A stretch of 29,409 bases of DNA, taken from contig CBDETG010000077.1 of assembly GCA_965242745.1 (NCBI GenBank), positions 1-29,409 on the forward strand, in the 5' to 3' direction. The notes beneath the pieces were generated by a model. The model searched no databases, was not told the DNA's origin, and saw only the letters and a program-made list of their open reading frames with translations. Positions 7,601-15,500 of this stretch are shown one piece after another (positions within the stretch are counted from its first letter, which is position 1; each line of letters starts with the position of its first letter). The position numbers and the translations under genes are program-made. Source of the DNA: JABAAI01 sp965242745. Lineage in GTDB: Bacteria; Spirochaetota; Leptospiria; Leptospirales; Leptonemataceae.

Positions 7601-8580
7601 GTGGCAGCATGGCCGGGTATTTCCATACAATCGGCGTCCCTAATACATTCATTGCCAAACACGCTAAAAGTGTTGTCGCTTGCGCTTTGGCAATCGTCTA
7701 TGCTGATGCACTGGGTTTTATCCGCACTGCGTATGGGGCTTGAGTCTTCGCAGGCTTGGCAGACGCCGCCGATGGTCGCAGCACGGCCGGGCATTGCCAT
7801 GCAATCGGCGTCCGTGATGCAGTCGGCATCATCCAGCACGCTAAAAGCATTGTCGCTTGCAGTTTGGCAATCGTCTATGCTGATGCACTGCGTTCTATGA
7901 ACATTGCGGATGGGAGTTTCGCCAGCGCAAACTTGGCAGTCACCGCTGGCCGCAGCAACTCGGCCGCTCACAGAGGCGCAGGCGGTCTGGCTGATGCAAC
8001 TATTGCCAGTCACGCTTACAAACTTGTCAGTGTCCATGTGGCAGGCGCTTTTGGCAATGCAGACGGGCGGGCGGGCTGTCGTATCGGCGATCTCCTCATC
8101 CCCGCATGCCAGCTGGATACAGGTGTTGTCCGCCGGGTTGTAGACCTGCGGATCAGTGCAGCTTGCTATCGTCTCGCAAGTGGGCTTGAAATCCGGCTTG
8201 ATTTCGCCCGTCGGGCAGCTGGCAACACAGGCCGTACGCACGGCATTGGGAAACTGATCTTCGGGACAGTCTGCGCAGGTGTTGCTCGCAGCGCTATGGA
8301 CCTGAGCGCCTGCGCAGCTTACTATTGCCTCGCAGGCGGGCTTGTCTGCTACTTTGATCTCGCCTTGCGGGCAGCTGGTGACGCAGGCCGTTCTGTCGGC
8401 ATTGGGATATTGCGGCGCTGTGCATTCTTCGCACTGCTTGTTTTTGAGAATCTCGCTGCCCGTGCAAGTCGGCGTGTTGCTGCTTCCAGAGCCGCCACCT
8501 CCACCGCCCCCACCGCCGCCACAAGAGCCAGCGAAGGCAAGGCTCAGGCTGAGCGCTATGATTTTGCTAAATGTCGGCAT
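4603..8580 (-). CDS. Large modular surface lipoprotein (Cys-rich, TSP3-like, GLUG, cadherin-like)
   Basis: A 1,325-residue exported lipoprotein, probably surface exposed. The ATG at 8580 is chosen because it has a strong ribosome site (AGGAGG, 9-base spacer) and starts a textbook signal MPTFSKIIALSLSLAFAGSC, with lipobox AGSC and acylated Cys20. An in-frame ATG at 8628 would spoil the signal. Order of parts: a run of ten Gly (residues 21-30); Cys-rich repeats to about residue 405; acidic calcium-binding repeats of thrombospondin-3 type (DSDNDGISDDDDSCP, LDGDGCKNSEDADDDND, then DNDGLIEI) at about 410-515; an entry to a beta-helix (YELTGDIDF, FNPIGS, QLEGNEHSIRNLNI); about ten 31-residue GLUG units (MGGLVG) at about 704-1030; and a C-terminal cadherin-like domain (YAINSLTGQISYTG) ending TIRIVDVAD. 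Likely an adhesin or matrix protein; no catalytic motif is seen. It is the paralogue of the Cys-rich gene at the left edge. Confidence 0.88.
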   Translation of the reverse strand: MPTFSKIIALSLSLAFAGSCGGGGGGGGGGSGSSNTPTCTGSEILKNKQCEECTAPQYPNADRTACVTSCPQGEIKVADKPACEAIVSCAGAQVHSAASNTCADCPEDQFPNAVRTACVASCPTGEIKPDFKPTCETIASCTDPQVYNPADNTCIQLACGDEEIADTTARPPVCIAKSACHMDTDKFVSVTGNSCISQTACASVSGRVAAASGDCQVCAGETPIRNVHRTQCISIDDCQTASDNAFSVLDDADCITDADCMAMPGRAATIGGVCQACEDSSPIRSADKTQCISIDDCQSASDNTFSVFGNECIRDADCMEIPGHAATIEGACQACEVPSPIRSADKTQCISISDCQSQSDSAFSVLNGAECITDAACIAEDGRVATTDGVCQQCEGAQPLPNMARTMCLADSDNDGISDDDDSCPTGAEGPATITDLSAGTADLDGDGCKNSEDADDDNDAIADESDSCPTGMTGLAASGDSSAEAADADGDGCKNSEDVDDDNDGLIEIATAQELHNIRYNLAGTSYDDEEADSGEGDTGSTAGAPTGATTICTEETSAESGLYLCGYELTGDIDFYGDGDPATTEDNIDLNGNRAGNFNPIGSEQDDDTTRFTAQLEGNEHSIRNLNIDRITGASRVIDHTHDAGFFGSCGSADIRNLTLSAPQIKGLRYVGALCGIMSSTSLSNVHIADGALQGDSSSTFALSIGGLVGYAINSRLTNCSASADVSDGGGGDDSMGGLVGEADDIQITDSSASGNVSNGRVGDDSMGGLVGNATGGQIIGSRASGNVSDGGASWDHMGGLVGHANRVQITDCSASGNVFDGGDDTRNQKSDTMGGLVGTLGNSRLTNCSASGHVFNGRAGGDTMGGLVGRAGSNQIINCSASGNVFDGGLEGDYMGGLVGRSNGSNRITGSRASGNVSDGGDHNDYMGGLMGYATRDRITSSRASGNVSDGGDHNDYMGGLMGYATGGQITGSRASGNVSDGGDHNDYMGGLMGYATGGQITGSRASGNVSDGGAETDEMGGLVGNLLGSSIVRDSLSLGSVCDGALSGTSCAEGSGANNIGVLIGRVHGQDSRSKSEVHHCLALGATSGHGTDDAVGFFGRIANGTQDQLNANFTNNRFDTAASGVTAKAGALPGSLMAANLSGITGSNTAATQSATAYNTTWLAARWLFASSSYPRLLYFDFDPANPTIASPTEDSAIDVCETISSNNNMMNEGEEAIPDCGDVLDASRARQRRHPVAIGSPVTAYDPNFEAVTYSLKTGAPAGYAINSLTGQISYTGSGEDYEMTMTRSMTVIASSIGAGGSVTQVEQAVTIRIVDVAD
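5500..6465 (-). repeat. 93-bp GLUG repeats inside the lipoprotein gene
   Basis: About ten 31-codon units of the form MGGLVG-x(5)-ITxSxASGNVSDGG-x(5). This is the GLUG motif pattern known from beta-helical surface proteins such as IgA1 peptidase-type proteins. Consecutive units near 5590-5860 are almost identical in DNA (GGDHNDYMGGLMGYAT is repeated three times), while outer units have diverged. One unit near 6090 carries a five-residue insertion (DTRNQKSDT). Some units have CSASG and others SRASG, so free Cys residues alternate along the helix. Confidence 0.85.
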
Positions 8581-8586
8581 TTTATG

Positions 8587-8596
8587 CTTCCTCCTT
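8587..8596 (-). promoter_or_regulatory. Ribosome site that decides the lipoprotein start
   Basis: AAGGAGGAAG on the minus strand, with AGGAGG at 8590-8595 and nine bases to the ATG at 8578-8580. A second purine-rich run (AGGAAGGAAG) precedes the upstream in-frame ATG at 8626-8628. The lower ATG wins because it opens directly into a lipoprotein signal peptide. Confidence 0.75.
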
Positions 8597-8712
8597 TGCG
8601 TAGTTATAGACGAAATTTTATTTTCCATATTCTTCCTTCCTGTTGTAGTTTCTTATCTCCTTTGTATTGCAGCATAGGCCTAAGCTTGCAAACTTTGCCC
8701 ATGTTATACTAA

Positions 8713-8741
8713 CACGTAGATACATACGCGGATAGTGTCAA
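8713..8741 (-). promoter_or_regulatory. Candidate promoter for the lipoprotein gene
   Basis: TTGACA at 8736-8741 is a perfect sigma-70 -35 box. Seventeen bases downstream is TACGTG, a weak -10; a better-looking TATAAC at 8703-8708 is 27 bases away, too far. It lies about 135 bp before the lipoprotein ribosome site and starts 17 bp outside the IS30-type remnant. The -10 match is poor, so this is a candidate only. Confidence 0.3.
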
Positions 8742-8757
8742 CTATTTTTTGAAGTTG

Positions 8758-9269
8758 TTGTTATTTCAATTTCAAATTAGGACAAGCATAGACTACGGGC
8801 CATCCGACCATTCCATGAAACTCTGTGCATGTTGTTCAACAATCTGTAAATATCTTTTTGCATGAGCAAAGGAGCGATGGTACATACTTTGTCGAGTATA
8901 GCATTCGTCTGCTCCACCAAGCCCTTTTGATATGCTTTGCCGGGATCACAACTGTAGACAACAGTATGCAGCATGCGCTGCCAATCTTGCAAAGCCACTA
9001 TTCTCGCTGCCGCGATCACAGATGATCGCAGTAATATCTTCAATAAACGACATGCCTTTTGTATTGTATTGTTTGTGCTTTCAAGTTATACACAAGTTTT
9101 GCCATGACTTTTTTTGACACAGTCTCTACAGCTGCAAACACATAGCCATGTTTTATATACATAATATCAACTTGCCAAACACCGAATGATTGCTTGACGC
9201 CTTCTTTCATAGCGTGTATGGAATAATTTTTTATTTCATAGCTGTCCTAATTTGAAATGGAAATAGCAA
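8758..9269 (-). mobile_element. 512-bp IS30-type element remnant with 27-bp inverted ends
   Basis: The segments 8758-8784 and 9243-9269 are inverted repeats matching at 25 of 27 positions (differences at positions 4 and 11 from the outer end). Each ends inward in CAAATTAGGACA. Between them is a truncated, frameshifted transposase on the minus strand. The N-terminal half of a normal IS30 transposase is missing, so the element is an internally deleted copy that kept both ends. No clear target duplication is seen. It separates the arylsulfotransferase-like gene from the lipoprotein gene. Confidence 0.75.
8777..9210 (-). pseudogene. IS30-family transposase, truncated and frameshifted
   Basis: Three frames carry the catalytic core in order. 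First, GVWQVDIMYIKHGYVFAAV holds the first Asp. Second, after a frameshift near 9050, ITAIICDRGSENSGFARLA holds the second Asp. Third, after another shift near 8960, VYSCDPGKAYQKGLVEQTN holds the catalytic Glu, about 34 residues from the second Asp. The DRGxE and YxCDPxxxxQKGxxExTN pattern with this spacing is that of IS30-family DDE transposases. The N-terminal helix-turn-helix part (about 150 residues) is absent. The C-terminal end has LLNNMHR in place of the usual LNNRPRK and then drifts. Inactive. Confidence 0.78.
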
Positions 9270-9304
9270 AGCCTCCATGATCTCAGCTAAGTCAGCAAAG
9301 CAAG

Positions 9305-10687
9305 CTACATGCAGCGTGTTTTCCCCAGCCAAGAGAGGTCTACCTCGTCCTTATACAAATAACGTGACCAGTGCATAGCTCCTATTTCCGTCTCGCTCAA
9401 TTTGTAAGAGAAACTCCAGAGCGCCTGTCCCGTCTTGGCATCTATTCTGTAAAGCATGCCTTTTACGGAATCCTCTAAAAAGAGATCGCCATTCCTTAAA
9501 ATCCTGTGTTTGCCTTGGGTGGGCATCCTTATATCTTTCATGAAATTCTGGTATTTTCGAGCTATGCTGCCTGTGGAGGGTTTGTAAAAATATATAGAGG
9601 AATGCCCATAAAGAAAGGCATTGCTGATGCGCCCATAGTCATTGCCCAGCAGAGAAAAGACGCCATGGCCCTGATAATCCATGTCATGCTGCATAGACCA
9701 CGGGCCTTGTTTATACCAAAGGATTTTTCCAGAAGAGGGCCTATACAAGAAGACCATAGATAGATGGCGCAAAGAGAAGAGCATATCTCCTTTTTGCACA
9801 AAAGCATCGCTCTTTTCTATAAACTCAACATCGTTTAAGTGTATGGGATCATTGCCTTTGACGGTCTCAATCAAAAAGTCAAGCTCATTTTTAAGGAAAA
9901 TATCATAGATCGTCTCCTGGCGCAGAATTGTTCCATCTTCAGCAGATATTATAGCATAGCCGTCGTTAATCCACTTGGCTGCGCGCTTCTTTTGGCCGCT
10001 CTCATTACGCCACCTTTCATTGCTTGCGGCTTTGCCATTGAGTATAGCAAGGATATTTCCATCCAGACTCTTCTCCAAGGCATGATGAAAAACCTCTGCA
10101 TTACTCCATAACACCTGCTGGCATGCGCTGATACGGTACAAAGCGCCATGTCCGGAGTGTACAACCACGCTCCCGTCCTCCAGCAGAAGGGGAGAATGGC
10201 TGCGAAAGCGATTTTTCACATCGTATCCCTGCCAGTTTTTCTTCGGTATCTTAGCTAACTTTGCGTTCTTGCTGTGAATTTGCAGGAAATTGGGCACCCA
10301 TTGGCGTAGGATCTTTTTTTCTTTGATGCTAAAAAGTGAAACGATGCTTGTTTTATGCTCCTTGCTGTACGCAGAAATGAGAAGGTAGGCGTCCTCTGCC
10401 GTGTTTTGGCGCAAAACAAAGCCAAGCTGCCCCTTTTTGGCGCGCAATATGTAAGTATTTTTTTCTACGAGATTGCCCTTTGGCCCCCATTCCAGCCCTC
10501 TTGTAAAAAGCCTCTGGGCCCTGTCCAAGAAGAAAAAGAATTCAAAGGCAAACTTGCCGAAAGCTCCATAGCTGTGGGCGCCGTACGCAACATGCAGCGC
10601 AGCATTTCCAAAAAGCATCAATAAGGGAAGCAGCAGAAGCAAAAGCAAAAGTAAAAGCCAGACTCTTAGCTTTATTATTCTTTCCAT
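9305..10687 (-). CDS. Membrane-anchored arylsulfotransferase-like protein
   Basis: 460 residues. A long hydrophobic N-terminal segment (about residues 9-27, mostly Leu) should anchor the protein in the inner membrane with the rest outside the cytoplasm. The body resembles the ASST family (Arylsulfotransferase, Pfam PF14269/PF05935), a beta-propeller in which a His is transiently sulfated. Recognisable landmarks are FHHALEKSLDGN (His201/202), DPIHLNDVEF (His283), LFSLRHLSMV (Arg307), GPWSMQHDMD (His334), and MPTQGKHRILRNGDLFLED near the end. Candidate catalytic residues are therefore His283, Arg307 and His334, but no activity can be assigned from sequence; many members are uncharacterised. An in-frame stop lies just upstream of the ATG, and there is no strong ribosome site. 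It starts 57 bp after the giant gene stop with no clear terminator between, so the two are probably cotranscribed. Confidence 0.72.
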   Translation of the reverse strand: MERIIKLRVWLLLLLLLLLLPLLMLFGNAALHVAYGAHSYGAFGKFAFEFFFFLDRAQRLFTRGLEWGPKGNLVEKNTYILRAKKGQLGFVLRQNTAEDAYLLISAYSKEHKTSIVSLFSIKEKKILRQWVPNFLQIHSKNAKLAKIPKKNWQGYDVKNRFRSHSPLLLEDGSVVVHSGHGALYRISACQQVLWSNAEVFHHALEKSLDGNILAILNGKAASNERWRNESGQKKRAAKWINDGYAIISAEDGTILRQETIYDIFLKNELDFLIETVKGNDPIHLNDVEFIEKSDAFVQKGDMLFSLRHLSMVFLYRPSSGKILWYKQGPWSMQHDMDYQGHGVFSLLGNDYGRISNAFLYGHSSIYFYKPSTGSIARKYQNFMKDIRMPTQGKHRILRNGDLFLEDSVKGMLYRIDAKTGQALWSFSYKLSETEIGAMHWSRYLYKDEVDLSWLGKTRCM

Positions 10688-10744
10688 TCCAACGATAGCG
10701 CAGGTCTGCTTTATTCACGCACAACAAAAAGGCCGCATACGAGC

Positions 10745-12500
10745 CTAACGCAGGGAAGGATAATCCGTAGAAGAGCCAAAATCCCAGACCATCGGAGACC
10801 AGCCGGGAAAAGACTCCAGCTCCATCAGCTCTTGCAGGCTATAACGTTTGATGTTCTCTAGGCTTATATCAGGCTCAATAAAGATCCTTGTATAATGATG
10901 GTCGTGATTATCCAAACCGGGATAGGAAAAGAGCGGGCCTTCTCCCTGTACCCAGATAATGTTCTTCAGGCGCACCCTCAGCCTGTCCCTCTCATACAGA
11001 TGATAACCCAAGCTTCCAATAATACCTGAGCCATAGCCCTGAACCAGCTCGCTTTCGCCGACAGCCTGCATAGCAGCCCTGTTGTGGATGCCAGCATAGG
11101 CATTCGTGACATCTAAAATAAAGCGGGTATCCGCAAATTCCTCTAAACGAAATGCGGCCAGATGGCCAATTAGAGCCCCTAATACGTGGATATGATCAGC
11201 AGGGCGGGGGACGCTCTTATCAACAGAAAAAAGCTGTACACCGTCCACGTAGACATTCTCCAGTTTCAGATGAAGATACTCATTTGAGAGAGGCCGCCAG
11301 CCATAATAGGCGCCCAAGAGCCCTCCCGCAACTACAGACGTTCGATGCCTGTTACGCGACGCATCACTCCAATATCCGGAACTATGATAGCTGCGATTCT
11401 CACTGACTTTCAATCTCCCAGAAGCGACCGTAGAGTCATCCACAAAGCTCTCCCGCATAGTAAAGGAGCCCAAGCCCCCGTGATCATAGCTGTACAAACT
11501 GCCCACTAAGCCCCCGGCAAAGAGGCTGTAATGGCCCGCATTGGTAATACTCAGATCTCTAGCAAAGCTGTTTTGCACCTGCGCATGGATATTCTTTGTC
11601 ATCTCCAATACTCCATAGAGCCCCCCTATATTGCTGCGCATAAATATCACGGCATCATCGCCTCTGTAATCGTCACTAGGATCATTAGGCGTTAAGCTCC
11701 CTATCAGTGACTTGCTGTCTTTGATCTCTGTTTTGAGCCCTACATCTACCGCAGAATTCTCTCTAAGATTCACATGAGGGACCTCAGTCCTGCTGTCTGT
11801 GCCGCGAAAATATACCCGCCCTGCCAGGGAACCCAGGATCGAGTATAGGCCCTGATATAAGAAGTTATCAAAATACCAGATGCGCCCCCCATTCTGCCTG
11901 AGCGCCCTGGGCTTAAACTCCAGCTGCACCTGGCCCCCTATTACGTGCACATTGCTTAGAGGCCATTGCTTGTCTGTTTCTATATCACCCGCCAGCGCAG
12001 CCACATAAACACGAGCATCGTTGATAAAAAGGGCTGCGCCAAGATCGCTGATCACCCTGCTACCCCATGCCCAGGCATAAACATCCGGATCACGCAAAGT
12101 CAAGTCGCGTATCACGCAGTCTACGCAACGGCCCAATAAAGCCACCTGCGCAGGATAGTTTGCTTCCCTATCATCTATCTCCATGCGAATCTTAAGATCG
12201 CTGATCGCATAACCCGCCCCATCCAGCTGCCCGCTGAACTCTTCTATGGGCGCAAAGCCCGCAAGCTCCAGACTATGGTTCTTTTCTTCCCAACGCAGGC
12301 TCCTATCCCAGTCGGCTGTAGGAGAAGCGTCAATATCTCCCTGCAGTCGAAAATACTTGTCTTGCTGATGCTGCATATTCTGCAAATGGCAGACATTCGC
12401 AATGATATAAGGATCGATCGCAAGGCCGCTGCCGCCCGCAAAGCTGTTCGGAGTACAGCCGTTATCATAGACAAAACGAAAAACAAACGTATAAACAAAG
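10745..12500 (-). other. C-terminal GLUG-like beta-helix module of the giant protein
   Basis: This segment encodes a different fold from the preceding domains. It opens with an entry motif (SGLAIDPYIIANVCHLQNM, then YFRLQGDIDAS, FAPIEEFSGQLDGAGYAI) that also opens the beta-helix of the lipoprotein at 4603-8580. It contains scattered G-x-L-x-G turns (IGGLYG, AGGLVGS, AGGLLGAY, LGALIGH, IIGSLGY) at long, irregular spacing and ends SSTDYPSLR. The typical pattern of the family is a right-handed parallel beta-helix. The units are too irregular to be recent repeats. Confidence 0.65.
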
Positions 12501-15500
12501 CCCCCTACAATGCAGCGCACCCTGTCTGCCAAATTGCCATTTCTGAGCCTCTGTCTTTGGCAGCCAGTGACACCGGCGCCGGCGGGACGAGTAACGATGT
12601 AGTTTTCCGGTTGAGTGAGCAGGCCAGCAAGCAAGGCATCCGCGCTGCGCGTAACATGAGAAGTTCGAACCTGCGCTACCACTTCCTTCTCAATGATACT
12701 GCCGCTCTCATCACTTAGGTCCCGAGAGCTGAAAGAAAGAGCCTGTATAGAAGAGCTCAAGGCAGAGAAGGAGGGATGAAAGCTGTCAAAAACGGCAGAG
12801 GCGCTGATCATAAGCGTATAGTCCTTGCTGCTGCCATCAGCGCTCACTCTATAAGTCACAGGCTGGTCAAGAGAGGCGGGGCTGGAGGGGCGGCGCGTGA
12901 TGCTTGCGCCATTAGAGATCTGAAAACTTAAATCAGGGCCATTAGGATCAGAAGACATAGCAGACAGATCATAGCTCGCATTCCATGGCAGATAGATAGC
13001 AAGAACCCCCGTAGCGTCATCCACCTGAGCCCCATGCGACCTAAGACTTGCCCTCCGTATTCTCGGCGGCTCTGCCTTGGCCCCCAACTCAATGGTATAC
13101 TCACGCTGCTCCCCGCTTAGGGTGACATTGTAGCGCAGGCTGGCGGGAAATGCGCTGAAATCTCCGCTTACATAGCTAAGCTCATCGTGGCGTCCTTCTA
13201 CTTGTACGCAATGCTCTTGGATCGTTTTGCTGCAAAAGCGGGAAAGGTTCGTGAACTTCTGGTATTGCTCAATAGCAGCGCTGCTAAGCTCTTCTTCAAG
13301 CCTGTTAATATGCAGGTACGGGAATTCAAAGCTGCGAATGATAGCAGGGGCAAGCTCTGGGCTCTTCCTTGCGCCTACAAGGGATATTCTATAGATGGCA
13401 GGCCTGGGCTTTGCCACAGCTGTGGGAAAGGGATCAGGACCTACTCTTAATTGGAAAGAATAATCTACAGAGCTGCCATCCTCCGCATGAACCCTTACTA
13501 AAAGGGTGTTCTCGTACGGGCTCAAACCTCCTCCCAGATTTTCTATACGTGCAAATTCACCATATATGCGTACGCAAGCCTCCTTGAAGTCCGGCTCACA
13601 GAGATCGTCCACTACATAATATTTGTCTATATAATCCTCATAGGTCTTTTCACTTATAGTACGCACAACGCTTAACTCCCCTGGCATCACATCCCAGGCA
13701 TAAAAATAGCCCTCAGAAGGCGTATAGGATCCTCCTCCTATAAGAGCAAAGCGATCCACCCTCTTCACATCACTCAGAGTCGCAACAGGCTCCAGGGAGA
13801 TGGTGTAATTCTGCTTTAGGCCGGCCTCGTCAGCGCTCTCAAAAACAAGATTGGCGGGTAAGCTGCTAAAACTGCCGCTGCGCAGGGCCAAAGAGGCATA
13901 GGAGCCCCTGAGCCATAGGCAGTTGTTTTCCAGAACATGTCTGCAAAAGCGCAGGCCCGGCTTTGAGTCCTGCCCCCCCTCCAGATACTGGTATAATAAA
14001 GCACGCTCTTGCTCCACTAAAGGCGCATCCAGCGCAAACTGGCCGCTCGCAAAGCTATACGAGCGAGGCGTGCCACGGGGGCCGTCCCTTTTCAACAGCA
14101 CGCTCTCAATCACATTGTCCGTAGCTGAGGCGAGCGCCGTGTCCCTGGAAACCTCAAGGATCAGCTTGTATTGCTCTGTGCTCTTGTCTTGGGCCTCCGC
14201 CTCATAGATGAGCTCAGCAGGAAGAGATAAGAGGCTGCCGCTCACATATACCAGCTTAGCAAAGACGCCATCCAGCTGCACGCAGTCTTTCACGCAGGCG
14301 GCGCCTAGAGCGCTGTAGTCCGTGATTTGAGAGTACAAGGCATCCCGCTCCTCTCCCGTCAGCGCCAGATTCATCTGCCTTGTACCCACAGGAAAACTCA
14401 CGCTCTTTTGTATGGCAGAGCCGCCTCTGCCCGCCTTAAGCGTGATCTTCGTAATCTCCTTGTTCGTACTAAGCGCTGGCGGCGGCGCCTCTGTGATATG
14501 CGCGCTGTAATCAGCATAGGAACCATCCTCGGCATACACGCGATATATAAGGCTTGTTGGAAGCGTATCCAGATGCCCCCGCAGATACTCTATACGATGG
14601 AATTTGCCCTCCACTGCAAGGCAGGCGTAGCTGTAATCTTCCTTGCAAACTTCTGCCAATTCATGAAAGGCCTGATTGTATTCCATCCGTACGCTGTTTT
14701 GCATGGAAGCTACGGCCTCTCTTTGGCCAGGTCCAAAATGAAAAGAAATAGAATGCCCGGCAGCAAGCGTCAAGGAGAGGCTGTCCAGCTCTTTATAGGG
14801 CTCCTGCTTACGATTCAAAAACAAATGCAGCTCCTGCTTTGCGCCGCCTGATGTCTTCAGTTCGTAGACCAGTTCTACAGGGAAGCTGCCAAAATTTCCA
14901 CGCAGGTAGCGCGCAGAGTGAAAATGGCCGGATATTTGGACGCAGTTATTCCTTCTCCAAGGCCTGCAAAGATCATTGTGTATGCCAGCGCTTGCGTAGG
15001 CTGCGCGGTCCTCCTCTAACAGCGTCCCCCGCAGTGACAAGGCGCCGCCATAGGCAAAACTACGCTCCACAGAAGGCAGCTTAAGCCTCACCTGCGATAC
15101 GGAGATAAGGGAGGCGGGCAAGGGAGCTGGGGGGCCGCTACTGCTTCCATCTTCCTCCAGCACAAGCTCATGGTCCTTCCACACAGCATCGTGCCCCCAG
15201 GCCCTGTAGCGAAGGCGGACAGGGAAGGCCGCAAAGCCACCGGAAATATGCTCTACCCTTGCGAAGTTCCCACTGATACGCACGCAGCCCACATCACTCA
15301 TGTCAGCGCAGATGCGGTGGGGGTATATGGGAGAGCCACTTTCTCCATGATAATAGCGCCTTGCCTCATCCGTGATCTGAGCCCGCAGGCTCTGGCTCCC
15401 GGTATGATACAGAAAGCGCCTGCTCTGGGCAGCATTGGCCGCCTGCAGGTGAATCTGGGTGATGCTTTGGGTTGTGGCAGGCCTCTGGTCTTCTTCTATC

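Noticed and set aside
8626..8628. Upstream ATG as start of the lipoprotein
   Set aside because: It would add a polar 16-residue extension before the signal peptide; the ATG at 8580 has the better ribosome site and a textbook signal.
7756..8712. Plus-strand frame of 318 codons opposite the lipoprotein start
   Set aside because: It overlaps the signal peptide and Cys repeats of a well-supported minus-strand gene, has no ribosome site, and runs through that gene's leader.
10688..10744. Terminator between the giant gene and the arylsulfotransferase-like gene
   Set aside because: There is a run of five T on the minus strand, but I see no preceding GC-rich hairpin.
14327..14851. Plus-strand frames of 80-180 codons inside the giant gene (also near 15710, 23234 and 25283)
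   Set aside because: All lie inside an uninterrupted minus-strand frame with clear domain conservation, and none has a supporting ribosome site or recognisable motif.
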